From Lachnospiraceae bacterium (GTDB taxonomy: Bacteria > Bacillota > Clostridia > Lachnospirales > Lachnospiraceae), in the NCBI GenBank assembly GCA_028689655.1, contig JAQVCT010000002.1:62001-126000 (forward strand): DNA of 64,000 nt, read 5' to 3'. Below, in pieces: positions 43,921 through 52,612 of the stretch; the first letter of the stretch is position 1; the number at the start of each line of letters is the position of its first letter. Position numbers and translations under genes: made by a program. The notes beneath the pieces were generated by a model that was given only the letters and a program-made list of their open reading frames with translations, was not told the origin of the DNA and made no database searches.

Positions 43921-44614
43921 TTCTTATCACCTTTCTATACCTGGAACATGCTGTGTTTCCAGTCACATATCCAATCTTGGAAACACGTATGTAATCATAT
44001 CCCTTTTTCGTCCTGACTGTCAGGATATCTCCCAAAACTACCGCTTCCCTTAGATTATATATCCAGCAATACTGCTTGTCACCCTTATCCTCACAGACTT
44101 TTCCATCCCAGGTCACATGGTTTCCTCTGACCACTTTTTTCACAGGCTTAAAGCTCCACGCTTCCATAATCTCCACATCCACATCATATTTCATGGCAAG
44201 GAGGTAGGAAGTATACCCGTCTCTCAACTCACCATTTTCATCCACTATGATCCCATGTGTCAGGGTATGGGTATTGAGATAGAACTCCTCATATCTTTTC
44301 ATCTTTTGCTCCGACGGAGCCACCATCTTAGAGACATCGATCTTCAGAAGCTCCGTCACCCCCATCCAATTACCCATCATGATGCAGGGTTTATATGGTT
44401 TAAGCCACTCTGTATTTGATAATGCCTTTATCACTTCATAGATCGTCTCATCCCTTTCTTTCTCATCCATGGGTAAATAGAGATTCATCATCCCACTGTA
44501 TTTCCAACCATATTTCTTAATAATCTCATCCATTTTCAAGAGCATGGGTTCCATGCTCTCAATACCCCTTTTCTGTATATCAAAGTCCAGATAAATACTA
44601 AGTGTTTCGTTCAT
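43901..44614 (-). CDS. Unknown protein with ParB-like and KOW/SH3-like segments
   Basis: 237 residues, function unknown. The middle segment GIIVDENGELRDGYTSYLLAMKYDVDVEIM resembles the ParB/sulfiredoxin-type loop (DxxGxxxDGYxRY) seen in ParB-like proteins. The C-terminus (VLGDILTVRTKKGYDYIRVSKIGYV) looks like a small beta-barrel domain. It has no signal peptide or membrane segment. A consensus promoter (44649-44677) and a good AGGAGGTATCGT ribosome site precede it. It overlaps the AbiEi-like gene by 20 nt and is the natural candidate for its functional partner. Confidence 0.6.
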   Translation of the reverse strand: MNETLSIYLDFDIQKRGIESMEPMLLKMDEIIKKYGWKYSGMMNLYLPMDEKERDETIYEVIKALSNTEWLKPYKPCIMMGNWMGVTELLKIDVSKMVAPSEQKMKRYEEFYLNTHTLTHGIIVDENGELRDGYTSYLLAMKYDVDVEIMEAWSFKPVKKVVRGNHVTWDGKVCEDKGDKQYCWIYNLREAVVLGDILTVRTKKGYDYIRVSKIGYVTGNTACSRYRKVIRNETADL

Positions 44615-44648
44615 ACGATACCTCCTATATGCATTATTTGTTACACAT

Positions 44649-44677
44649 ATAATAGCATTTTAACTTACACCGGTCAA
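44649..44677 (-). promoter_or_regulatory. Promoter of the unknown/AbiEi-like gene pair
   Basis: On the minus strand TTGACC (44672-44677), 17-bp spacer, TATTAT (44649-44654), 35 bp before the ATG. Surrounding AT-rich near-palindromes (44678-44690) may be operator sequence. Confidence 0.7.
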
Positions 44678-44733
44678 TATATTATATTTAATTCTTCGAT
44701 ATTTTTTTCGATAAATTGTATCCATTAAGAAAA

Positions 44734-44771
44734 CTCCTGTTTGCAGAGATTATTACCTCTGCAAACAGGAG
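44734..44771 (-). terminator. Terminator of the sucrose PTS operon
   Basis: Perfect 15-bp stem CTCCTGTTTGCAGAG / CTCTGCAAACAGGAG with an 8-nt loop, followed on the minus strand by TTTTCTT. Lies 90 nt past the GH32 stop. Confidence 0.92.
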
Positions 44772-44860
44772 CTGCACAATCGTTACATCCATATTTATTT
44801 ACATCTATATTTACTACAACTTTTTAGAAACATTATAATAGGTAAATGTACCATGGTTCA

Positions 44861-46297
44861 TCATCTGTTTTCATTCATCCATATATTGCCGCTTTTCATT
44901 TCCCATATTTTCGAAGTAAGAAGCTGCCCTTGCACAGATACCGTCGTCTGCTGGGTATCTTCCGGATAATATCTGGTGGTGAATACCACTTCCCCATCAT
45001 TTAGAAAATATTCCACTACTGAGATGTCTTTTAAGATGCGAAGGTTCCGCAATCCTCCCATCTGAGCGATACGTTCCCCCCGTCCTTCTCCCGACAGGTT
45101 CGCAAATCGCAGTGTCACCTGTCCATCCCCATATTCCATAATCAGTTCCTCATTGATGGTGATCTGTTTCTCCTCCGACCCATCCGCGAAACTGAATATT
45201 CCGTCAAATATGCCTGTTGGAATCGTTGCGGGATATTGGTCTATGCACACCAACGCTCCGTGCAGTTTTTCTATCTCCTTCACGGGATTCTGCAATATGA
45301 CCATCTTACTGCTGTGGTCTGCCCGGATGGACTCTCCCAGTGTGAGTTCCCTCGGTACAGTGAGACAGTGCTGCCACCCCTCCTGTATGGAGGACTCATT
45401 GGTGTACTTCGGATCCGGCAATCCCACCCATCCTATCAGGATTCGCCTGTTATGCTGGTCCAGGAAGGTCTGTGGTGCATAGAAATCAAACCCTTTATCC
45501 CACTCCCGAAATTCTGACTCCGCTACTTCTGACTGCCAGCCCTTTGGTAAGAACAGATAGCCCGACGAATCACCATTCTGAAAGCGGTCTGCCTCTACAG
45601 TCCGTCCCTGGGGGCAGATGGACAGGATCTTTACCCCGCCCATCTGAAAATAGTCCGGGCATTCCCACATATATCCCAGATCATCTGTTGCCTCAATATC
45701 CTGCATAAAAGACCAGTTTCTCTTATCACGGGACTGATACAGGAGAACCGCACCAGTATCCCGGCTGTCTCCCGGCTGTCCCTTTCGTCCGCCTAATACC
45801 ATATAGTAGTATTCTCCATCTCTCCATACTTTCGGATCACGGATATGACAGGTGTATTCCCCCGGGTAATCCTCATTGGTAAGAAGAATCTCTTTCTCTG
45901 AAAAATGTGTGCCATCCTCACTTCTGGCATAGATCACATTGGCACCTCTGCCCGTATAGATATAGTCATGCTCTCCCGGCTCTTTTACATTGCCGGTGTA
46001 AAATACCTCCAGGGCACCATCTTCCACAAAAGCACTTCCTGAATAAACACCGTCCTTGTCCTCCGGTCGATCCGGTATGAAGGTGATGCCCAGATACTCC
46101 CATTGTACCAGATCTTTTGAGCGGTAATGGCCCCAGCATTTCTGCCCACCACCTCTGGGATCCTCTGGCGAATACTGAAAAAATACATGGTAATATTCCT
46201 TATAATAGCAAAGTCCGTTGGGATCATTCAGCCATCCCATGGGAGGCATTAAATGAAAATAAAGACGATATTTGGATTCTACATTTTTTTGATTCAT
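44861..46297 (-). CDS. scrB: GH32 sucrose-6-phosphate hydrolase
   Basis: 478 residues, GH32. Nucleophile Asp in GWLNDPNG, transition-state Asp in IRDPKVW, acid/base Glu in MWECPDYF, then the C-terminal beta-sandwich. It splits sucrose-6-phosphate to glucose-6-phosphate and fructose. The ATG at 46297 is chosen for its GAGGTGAG site and because the longer frame would overlap the PTS gene; the gap is then 8 nt. Substrate is inferred from the adjacent EIIBC. Shares only the family motifs with the other two GH32 proteins here. Confidence 0.92.
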   Translation of the reverse strand: MNQKNVESKYRLYFHLMPPMGWLNDPNGLCYYKEYYHVFFQYSPEDPRGGGQKCWGHYRSKDLVQWEYLGITFIPDRPEDKDGVYSGSAFVEDGALEVFYTGNVKEPGEHDYIYTGRGANVIYARSEDGTHFSEKEILLTNEDYPGEYTCHIRDPKVWRDGEYYYMVLGGRKGQPGDSRDTGAVLLYQSRDKRNWSFMQDIEATDDLGYMWECPDYFQMGGVKILSICPQGRTVEADRFQNGDSSGYLFLPKGWQSEVAESEFREWDKGFDFYAPQTFLDQHNRRILIGWVGLPDPKYTNESSIQEGWQHCLTVPRELTLGESIRADHSSKMVILQNPVKEIEKLHGALVCIDQYPATIPTGIFDGIFSFADGSEEKQITINEELIMEYGDGQVTLRFANLSGEGRGERIAQMGGLRNLRILKDISVVEYFLNDGEVVFTTRYYPEDTQQTTVSVQGQLLTSKIWEMKSGNIWMNENR

Positions 46298-46305
46298 GTG
46301 ATCAC

Positions 46306-47712
46306 TCACCTCATCTGATTTTCTGCATGATTGATTACCACGACTGGTTTCTCCTGGTACAGGATCCATGACAGTACAAATGCAACAGTGAATGCCACTG
46401 CCATGATCAGGGCATACCCTAAGGTATTACCGGTGGTGATCAAAAATCCAAATATGCCTGTAATGCCGTATGCTGACGCACCGATTCCCAGTATTCCAGC
46501 CACCAGTCCGCCACATACACCGCCGATACACCCAGCCACGAAGGATCTGATGTAACGAATATTAACACCGAAAATGGCAGGTTCCGTAATTCCTAAAAAT
46601 GCCGACAGGGAAGCAGGAAGTGCCATGGATTTTGTCTTCGCATTTTTGGTCTTCAGTGCAATGGCAAGTGCTGCCGCACCCTGTGCCACATTGGCAGCGG
46701 TAGCGATAGGCATCCAGGTATTTACCCCTTCACTGCTGAGCAATCCTGCCTCAATGGCATTGTACATATGATGAACTCCCGCAACTACCGTGGGTGCATA
46801 GAGACCGCCAACGATCGCTGCCCCGATTCCAAATGGTAATGTGATCAGCCCCGTTGCTCCTGCCAGAACCCAGTTTTCAATAGTAGAAAAGATGGGTCCA
46901 ATCACGGTGAGGGTCAGATAACCGGTTACCAGAACCGTGACCAATGGCGTTACGAACAAGTCAATGATCTCCGGCACAATCTTATGAAGCTTTTTCTCCA
47001 ATACAGACATGAGCCATACCGCAATGACCACTGGAATCACATGTCCCTGGTATCCTACCAGATTAATATCATAGAGACCAAATGCGGTGGCTGTGGGAAT
47101 ATCCGCCGCATTCATCCCGGACACGCTCCAGGCGTTGATCAAATCTGAGTGAATCATAATCATGCCGATAACAGCACCCAGAAATTGATTGCCGCCAAAC
47201 ACTTTTGCCGCACTGATGGCTATGAGGATGGGCAGATACACAAAGGCTGCATTGCTGAATAAATGCACGATGGTATAAGTGCCTGACTGTGCCATGGCCG
47301 GAAACAGATTGCACAATCCCTCCAGCAATCCCATGAGAAGACCGCTCGCTACAATGGCAGGAATGATGGGCACGAATACATCTCCCAATGTCTTGATGGC
47401 ACGCTTGAAAACATTCTGCCTGGTAGCCGCTGCCACCTTAACTTCATCTTTACTGGACTCTTTAATCTGTGCAATGCTGATAAATTCGTCGTAAACCTTG
47501 TTTACCATGCCTGTTCCGAATATGATCTGCAGCTGTCCCGCCGCCTCAAATACTCCTTTTACGCCATCTACATTCTCCAGCTTCGTCTTATCGCATTGAG
47601 TATTGTCTGCGATAACCAGGCGAAGCCGTGTGGCACAATGTGCCGCAGATACTATATTTTCTCTGCCCCCAATCAGGTTATACACGCTCTGTGCTGCTGC
47701 TCTGCAATCCAT
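46306..47712 (-). CDS. scrA: Sucrose-type PTS transporter, EIIBC
   Basis: 468 residues. The EIIB domain carries the phospho-Cys in AAHCATRLRLVI (near residue 26) and FEAAGQLQIIFGTG. The EIIC domain begins around residue 100 with about ten membrane segments (VFVPIIPAIVASGLLMGLL, GVHHMYNAIEAGL, ITEPAIFGVN). No EIIA domain, so an EIIA (often the glucose type) must be supplied from elsewhere. Imports and phosphorylates sucrose or a related disaccharide. ATG at 47712 with GGAGGATCAC. The trehalose/beta-glucoside subgroup is the alternative, less likely with GH32 next door. Confidence 0.9.
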   Translation of the reverse strand: MDCRAAAQSVYNLIGGRENIVSAAHCATRLRLVIADNTQCDKTKLENVDGVKGVFEAAGQLQIIFGTGMVNKVYDEFISIAQIKESSKDEVKVAAATRQNVFKRAIKTLGDVFVPIIPAIVASGLLMGLLEGLCNLFPAMAQSGTYTIVHLFSNAAFVYLPILIAISAAKVFGGNQFLGAVIGMIMIHSDLINAWSVSGMNAADIPTATAFGLYDINLVGYQGHVIPVVIAVWLMSVLEKKLHKIVPEIIDLFVTPLVTVLVTGYLTLTVIGPIFSTIENWVLAGATGLITLPFGIGAAIVGGLYAPTVVAGVHHMYNAIEAGLLSSEGVNTWMPIATAANVAQGAAALAIALKTKNAKTKSMALPASLSAFLGITEPAIFGVNIRYIRSFVAGCIGGVCGGLVAGILGIGASAYGITGIFGFLITTGNTLGYALIMAVAFTVAFVLSWILYQEKPVVVINHAENQMR

Positions 47713-47806
47713 GTGATCCTCCTCTTTTTTCATGTAAATCTTCCTGCTTATTCTTTCCCGAACTTACATTTTCAATCTTTTCTTTGTTTTCTATTTTTGT
47801 GTTTCC

Positions 47807-47843
47807 GATGTGGTATCGTTCTCACATCTTTAATCACATTATA
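47807..47843 (-). promoter_or_regulatory. PTS operon promoter and ScrR operator
   Basis: On the minus strand -35 TTTACG (17-bp spacer), TATAAT (47838-47843), then the palindromic site with arms GATGTG/CACATC at 47807-47828 just downstream of the start point. It contains TGAGAACG, also found in the site at 48057-48076. Confidence 0.72.
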
Positions 47844-47996
47844 GGTTTTTCTCTTCCTTTCGTAAATTGACAATTACTCCAAAGTTCATCCTTTTTTTTT
47901 GTAAGTTTTTACTAAAATACAAAAGTTCACTGTTTCATATATCACCGTATTCTCTTCCACATTCCTGTCCTGTCTGCCAAAAGCACCTGATAACGA

Positions 47997-48076
47997 TTGA
48001 CGCAATAATCTCCAAATGATAAAATAGGGATAGCCAAAAGAAAATATTGTGTTACTATATGAGAACGTTCTTATAT
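47997..48076 (+). promoter_or_regulatory. scrR promoter and operator
   Basis: TTGACG (47997-48002), 17-bp spacer, TAAAAT (48020-48025). The near-palindrome ATATGAGAACGTTCTTATAT (48057-48076; 18 of 20 positions symmetric) lies in the leader, 67 bp before the ATG. Its core AGAACGTTCT is a typical LacI-family operator, implying autoregulation. Confidence 0.72.
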
Positions 48077-48142
48077 ATGGACTGTAATTCTCAAAATAAC
48101 TGATATCATTTAAAATACGTAACTATTCAGGGAGAAATTACT

Positions 48143-49129
48143 ATGAATATTAATGAAATTGCAAAGCTGGCTGGCGTAAGCCGGGCAACTGTATCCCGTT
48201 ACCTGAATCACGGATATGTGAGTGAAGAGAAAAAAGAGCAGATCAGCAAAGTCATTCAGGAAACCGGATATCAACCCTCCGTATCTGCGCAGACGCTGCG
48301 AAGCAAACGCACGAACTATATCGGTGTGATCATACCAAAGATTGATTCCGCCTCCATCGCCCGAATGGTAAAGGGAATCATCGAAGTCCTCTCGGAGGCA
48401 GGCTTCCAGCTAATGTTAGCCTGCACCAATAATAATGAAAAGGACGAACTGAAATATCTGAACCTTTTCAAGGAAAATCATGTGGATGGAATTATCCTGC
48501 TGGGGACCATCATCACCCGGGAACATAAACGATTATTATCTCAGCTCGCTGTTCCTGTTGTCATACTGGGACAGTATCTAAAAGACTATACCTGCATCTA
48601 TCACGATGACTACGGTGCTGCCAAAGCATTGGTTTCCACTCTGTGTACAACTGCCGGAGAATGGGGCTATTTATCTGTAACGGAGTCCGATCAGGCAGTG
48701 GGCAGGAACAGAACCGCCGGCATAACAGATGCGCTGGAGGAAAAGCACATTTCCCTCTTAGCTGATCATATAATGACTTGTGAATTCACCACAGAGTCCG
48801 GATATAAAAAAACAGAAGAACTACTAAAAAGACACCCCGGCATTGATACTCTGCTGTGTGCTACAGATACCATTGCCGTAGGTGCCTTAAAATACATCCA
48901 CGATTCCGGGCTTCGTATTCCGGAAGATATTCAGTTGGCTGGATTCGGAGACAGTACTGTCTCCCGTGTAACGACTCCTACGCTTACCACCGTACACTTT
49001 CATTATGAGACAGCCGGGAGGGAGGCCACCAGAATCTTATTGGATATGATAAAAGATCCTGAAAATACCGTTCAAAAGCAATTAAAATTAAGTTTTCAGA
49101 TCATTGAAAATGAATCTACACGAAACTAA
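48143..49129 (+). CDS. scrR: LacI-family sucrose regulator
   Basis: 328 residues: helix-turn-helix MNINEIAKLAGVSRATVSRY with hinge SAQTLRSKRTN, then the sugar-binding-like effector domain (IGVIIPKIDSASIARM; DTLLCATDTIAVGAL; RVTTPTLTTV). It is divergent from the PTS operon, with paired operators on both promoters, so it most likely represses both until sucrose-6-phosphate or fructose is present. Ribosome site GGGAGAAATTACT. Confidence 0.92.
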   Translation: MNINEIAKLAGVSRATVSRYLNHGYVSEEKKEQISKVIQETGYQPSVSAQTLRSKRTNYIGVIIPKIDSASIARMVKGIIEVLSEAGFQLMLACTNNNEKDELKYLNLFKENHVDGIILLGTIITREHKRLLSQLAVPVVILGQYLKDYTCIYHDDYGAAKALVSTLCTTAGEWGYLSVTESDQAVGRNRTAGITDALEEKHISLLADHIMTCEFTTESGYKKTEELLKRHPGIDTLLCATDTIAVGALKYIHDSGLRIPEDIQLAGFGDSTVSRVTTPTLTTVHFHYETAGREATRILLDMIKDPENTVQKQLKLSFQIIENESTRN

Positions 49130-49150
49130 CAGAGAGGTAACAACTTACAA

Positions 49151-49801
49151 ATGAATCAATTTAATTTTCACTTTACCTGGAAACACTTTACAGGCATGCT
49201 CCTGGGTAATATGATCCTAGGTCTCGGTATTGCCATCTTTAAATTCTCCAATCTTGGAAATGATCCTTTTTCCGCAATGATGATGGGGCTGGCAGACAAA
49301 ACTCCTTTGGAATATGCTGCATTGACCGCTATTCTGAATACCTTTCTGTTTATCATAGAATTCATATGGGGAAAACAGCTTATTGGTCTTGGCACACTTA
49401 TTAACTGGTTCTTTCTGGCATACTTTGCCACTTTTTTCTATGACACAATGACTTTCCTGCTGCCAAATCCCTCCCATTTTTTTATTCAGATACTCTATCT
49501 GATCATTGGTATCCCCATAATCAGTTTTGGTGTCTCTCTCTACCAGGCTTCCGACTCAGGAATCGCTCCTTACGATAGTATCTCCCTGATTATGGACGCG
49601 CATATGCCCATTCCATATTTCTGGTGTCGTCTTTTTACTGACTTTCTATGCGCTTTCCTGTGTTTTCTATCCGGCGGATTATTGGGAATCGGTACGCTGA
49701 CCTGTGCCTTCTGCCTGGGTCCATTTATTTCCTTTTTCAATCATAAGATTACCTTTGCACTCATGGGACATGAAGAGGAACACAGAATCGAAAAAGTATA
49801 G
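49151..49801 (+). CDS. YczE/YyaS/YitT-family membrane protein
   Basis: 216 residues with five or six membrane segments (for example MLLGNMILGLGIAIFKFS and ILYLIIGIPIISFGVSLY). The conserved pattern SNLGNDPFSAMMMGL and ASDSGIAPYDSISL is typical of the YczE family of unknown function. It follows scrR by 21 bp and is probably co-transcribed. Its stop codon lies inside a palindromic terminator. No functional claim beyond integral membrane protein. Confidence 0.8.
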   Translation: MNQFNFHFTWKHFTGMLLGNMILGLGIAIFKFSNLGNDPFSAMMMGLADKTPLEYAALTAILNTFLFIIEFIWGKQLIGLGTLINWFFLAYFATFFYDTMTFLLPNPSHFFIQILYLIIGIPIISFGVSLYQASDSGIAPYDSISLIMDAHMPIPYFWCRLFTDFLCAFLCFLSGGLLGIGTLTCAFCLGPFISFFNHKITFALMGHEEEHRIEKV

Positions 49802-49823
49802 CAGTCAAAGACTGCTATACTTT
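49793..49823. terminator. Palindromic terminator holding both stop codons
   Basis: Perfect 14-bp stem AAAGTATAGCAGTC / GACTGCTATACTTT with an AAA loop. The plus-strand TAG of the YczE-like gene (49799-49801) and the minus-strand TAG of the Nudix gene (49815-49817) are both in it, so both genes end in the codons for Lys-Val-stop. Confidence 0.85.
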
Positions 49824-50384
49824 ACACTTTTCAGATAGTTTCTCATTCAGCTTTCTATAGATATGTTCCTGGAACCAAGGTTCCGTGGATGCCTCTATGG
49901 CATCTACCAGTGTAAACCAGGCAACTCCGCTGTTCTCATCCGGCTTGATTTCCAGCAGCTCTTTTTCGTCTGCCTCCAGCAGGTAGGTCACATTCAGATG
50001 AAGGTGGCTGGATACATAAACACCCTTTTTCACATGCCCATCTACAGTAAGGACCTCCAGGGAAAAGATATCAGGTGACACAGCTGTCACATTCTGGATT
50101 CCGCTTTCCTCCCGAACCTCCCGCATAGCCACTGACAACAGGTCTTCCTCCCCATCCGCGTGCCCGCCAAGCCAGGACCAGGAATGATAAATATTATGAT
50201 AGACCATTAATACTTTTGTCCTGTCATGATTTACTACCCATGCGGATGCAGTCATATGTGCCAGCTTATTTTCTCTGGTAAATACATTTGCTTCCTTTTC
50301 CAGGCTGTGCAATATCAATTCCTTATCCCGTTCTTCCTGTTCATTACAGGTTATATATTCTCTGATTTCTTCCAGAATATTCAT
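49815..50384 (-). CDS. Nudix hydrolase
   Basis: 189 residues. The Nudix box reads GGHADGEEDLLSVAMREVREESGI, close to GX5EX7REUXEEXGU. Preceded by WVVNHDRTKVLMVYHNIYHSWSWLGG, where the substrate-binding beta-strands lie. Hydrolyses a nucleoside-diphosphate-linked compound; the substrate is unknown. It starts 15 nt after the chemoreceptor stop, with its own AAGGAAG site, and is probably read from the same transcript. Confidence 0.9.
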   Translation of the reverse strand: MNILEEIREYITCNEQEERDKELILHSLEKEANVFTRENKLAHMTASAWVVNHDRTKVLMVYHNIYHSWSWLGGHADGEEDLLSVAMREVREESGIQNVTAVSPDIFSLEVLTVDGHVKKGVYVSSHLHLNVTYLLEADEKELLEIKPDENSGVAWFTLVDAIEASTEPWFQEHIYRKLNEKLSEKCKV

Positions 50385-50399
50385 GCAATACTTCCTTTT

Positions 50400-52436
50400 T
50401 TATTCCACTTCAAATTTGCTTACCATCTCATTCAACGCGGTAGCCTGAGCTGCCAATTCCTCCGATGTGGCAGATGTCTCCTCCGCCGTTGCAGAATTAT
50501 CCTGGATTCCCTGAGATATACTCTCGATTCCCTGACGGATCTGTCCCATGTTCACCGCCTGCTCAGCAGACAGTTCCGCCGTATGATCGATCATGGCATT
50601 TACCTTTTCGATTCCATTCACCACGTCCTGAAGAACGCTTGTCACATTGTTCGCCAGATTATTTCCTTTTTCGATTTCCGTGATAGAAAGTCCGATCAGC
50701 TCTCTTGTGGTGTCCGCCGCCTTCGCACTTTCATGTGCCAGACTTCCAATCTCCGACGCCACCACAGCGAATCCTCTTCCTGCCTCCCCCGCTCTGGCTG
50801 CCTCAATGGATGCATTCAGGGACAAGAGATTGGTTTCCGTAGCAATTTCCTCAATGGTCTGTATGATTCCCACCACCTGATTGGAGGTCTCATTGATCTT
50901 CGTCATGGCAACACACATCTCACTCATCTGAGCCTGGCTGCCCTCTGCCAATTCCGTTACTTTCTTCGTCTCTCTTGCAGAATTTTTGGCATCTTCCTCA
51001 TTCATCTTTACCTGCTCCACCACATTATCCGTGGTAGCCACTAATTCTTCCACCGCTGCTGCCTGGGTAGTGGTACCCTCCGCCAGACTCTGAGCCGCCC
51101 TTGATAATTCATCCGCTCCGCCGGATACCTGCTCCGCCGTCTGTGTGATGGACTTCATCACATCATTCATGGATGAGGATATATTCAACAGTGCTTCCTT
51201 GATCTTACCAAACTCACCGGCATAATCATGCTGCAAATGGATCGCCAGTCTTCCAGCAGCCATATCTGACAGCACGCTGGATATCTCATCTATGTATGCA
51301 ATATAATTTTTCAACCGTTCCACCGTCTTCTGAATAGAGACAGCCAGTTCACCAATCTCATCGTTGGTAGTGACCTGTACATCTACATTGAGATTTCCAT
51401 TGGCAAGTTCCTGTGCCGTGACATTTAACTCCTGTATGGGCTTGGTGATGGCTTTAGCAGCCCTCTTGATACTCAGGAATATCAAAGCCACACCAATGGC
51501 AAAGATCACCACCATCACTCCACACATGATAATAAGGCTTCTGTAAAATTCATCGCTGGGTAGATTGCTGAGCACTTTATATCCTGTATCTCCGATTCCC
51601 ATGAGATATCCGTATTTTGTTGCACCGCCCACCTTATATTTCGCAAAATCATTTTCATTATTCTCAACCATCTCTACCACACGGCTGGAAATATCCAGAT
51701 CTGATAATTTCTGCTGCAGTAAAGCTTCATCCGGATGATAGATAATGGTGCCATCGGAAGCGGTCATGACCACATATCCTTTGTCTCCGATTTTAAAGTT
51801 ATCAAGGATATCTCCCACATGCTGTAATGACAGATCAAGACCTGCAACACCCAACACGTTCCCAGCTTCATCATAGACCGGTGCCGCTGCGCTTAAGATA
51901 GTCTGTCCTGTACTGGAATCCACGTACGGTATCGTAAGCATGGACACTCCCGTTTTCGTGGTCTCATACCATGCACGGCTGGTGATGTCTAAGTCCGGAC
52001 CACTGGTAAATCCATCTGACTGGGTAAATACATTGGCATCCGAATCTGCGACCCATACCGCCATCACATTTTCAGAATCTGACTGCTGAATATTCAGCAA
52101 ATTATCAAACACCGCCTGAAAGATTTCTTCTTTCCTGATATCTTCTCCCGCCTTGGTATTGCTCATTAGCTGACAGACCTCCGGGTCCACCGCAAGCTGC
52201 TCTACGGATCTGAGATATTGCTGAAAAAATGTATTCAATTCATTGGACGCCGATTGGGATTGCAGCGTAAGTTCTGTTTCCTTATCCTGCATCGCCTGCT
52301 GTCGGACTACCAAAAATAAAATACATCCCACCACAATAAATATAATACATGCCGGGGTTCCAACTTTCCGGGCAATCTCTGTAGCAATTCTTTTTTTCTG
52401 ATCTTTCCTGGATGCTCTACTGTCTGATCTGCTCAT
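50400..52436 (-). CDS. Methyl-accepting chemotaxis protein with dCache sensor
   Basis: 678 residues. Membrane segment ACIIFIVVGCILFLVV near the N-terminus, an extracellular double-Cache sensor (AVWVADSDANVFTQSDG; DITSRAWYETTKTG; VLGVAGLDLSL; GYVVMTASDGTIIYHPD), a second membrane segment (VMVVIFAIGVALIFLSI), HAMP (ITKPIQELNVTAQELANG), and the signalling domain with tip EIATETNLLSLNASIEAARAG. The sensor motifs suggest a small amino- or carboxylic-acid ligand. ATG at 52436 with AGGAGGAATAG. Confidence 0.95.
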   Translation of the reverse strand: MSRSDSRASRKDQKKRIATEIARKVGTPACIIFIVVGCILFLVVRQQAMQDKETELTLQSQSASNELNTFFQQYLRSVEQLAVDPEVCQLMSNTKAGEDIRKEEIFQAVFDNLLNIQQSDSENVMAVWVADSDANVFTQSDGFTSGPDLDITSRAWYETTKTGVSMLTIPYVDSSTGQTILSAAAPVYDEAGNVLGVAGLDLSLQHVGDILDNFKIGDKGYVVMTASDGTIIYHPDEALLQQKLSDLDISSRVVEMVENNENDFAKYKVGGATKYGYLMGIGDTGYKVLSNLPSDEFYRSLIIMCGVMVVIFAIGVALIFLSIKRAAKAITKPIQELNVTAQELANGNLNVDVQVTTNDEIGELAVSIQKTVERLKNYIAYIDEISSVLSDMAAGRLAIHLQHDYAGEFGKIKEALLNISSSMNDVMKSITQTAEQVSGGADELSRAAQSLAEGTTTQAAAVEELVATTDNVVEQVKMNEEDAKNSARETKKVTELAEGSQAQMSEMCVAMTKINETSNQVVGIIQTIEEIATETNLLSLNASIEAARAGEAGRGFAVVASEIGSLAHESAKAADTTRELIGLSITEIEKGNNLANNVTSVLQDVVNGIEKVNAMIDHTAELSAEQAVNMGQIRQGIESISQGIQDNSATAEETSATSEELAAQATALNEMVSKFEVE

Positions 52437-52556
52437 TTTTCTATTCCTCCTTTGTGTAAATCCCATGTTGTAAACTCGCAAGTTATATTTAGTATATCAT
52501 AAATAAATGCTATATTAACCATTTATTTTAGAGCTTTTGACAGATCTTTGTATAAA

Positions 52557-52589
52557 AATACCCTGCTGGTTCACAACCAGCAGGGTATT
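52557..52589 (-). terminator. Terminator of the second CUT1/GH32 operon
   Basis: Perfect 14-bp stem AATACCCTGCTGGT / ACCAGCAGGGTATT with a 5-nt loop and a U-rich tail (TTTTATAC) on the minus strand, 24 nt past the GH32 stop. Confidence 0.92.
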
Positions 52590-52612
52590 CTCTATCTATT
52601 ATTTATTATTTA

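Noticed and set aside
50226-51044. Plus-strand open frame of 272 codons
   Set aside because: It lies antisense to the chemoreceptor signalling domain and the Nudix gene, is low in conserved motifs and has no ribosome site. The minus-strand protein is unmistakable.
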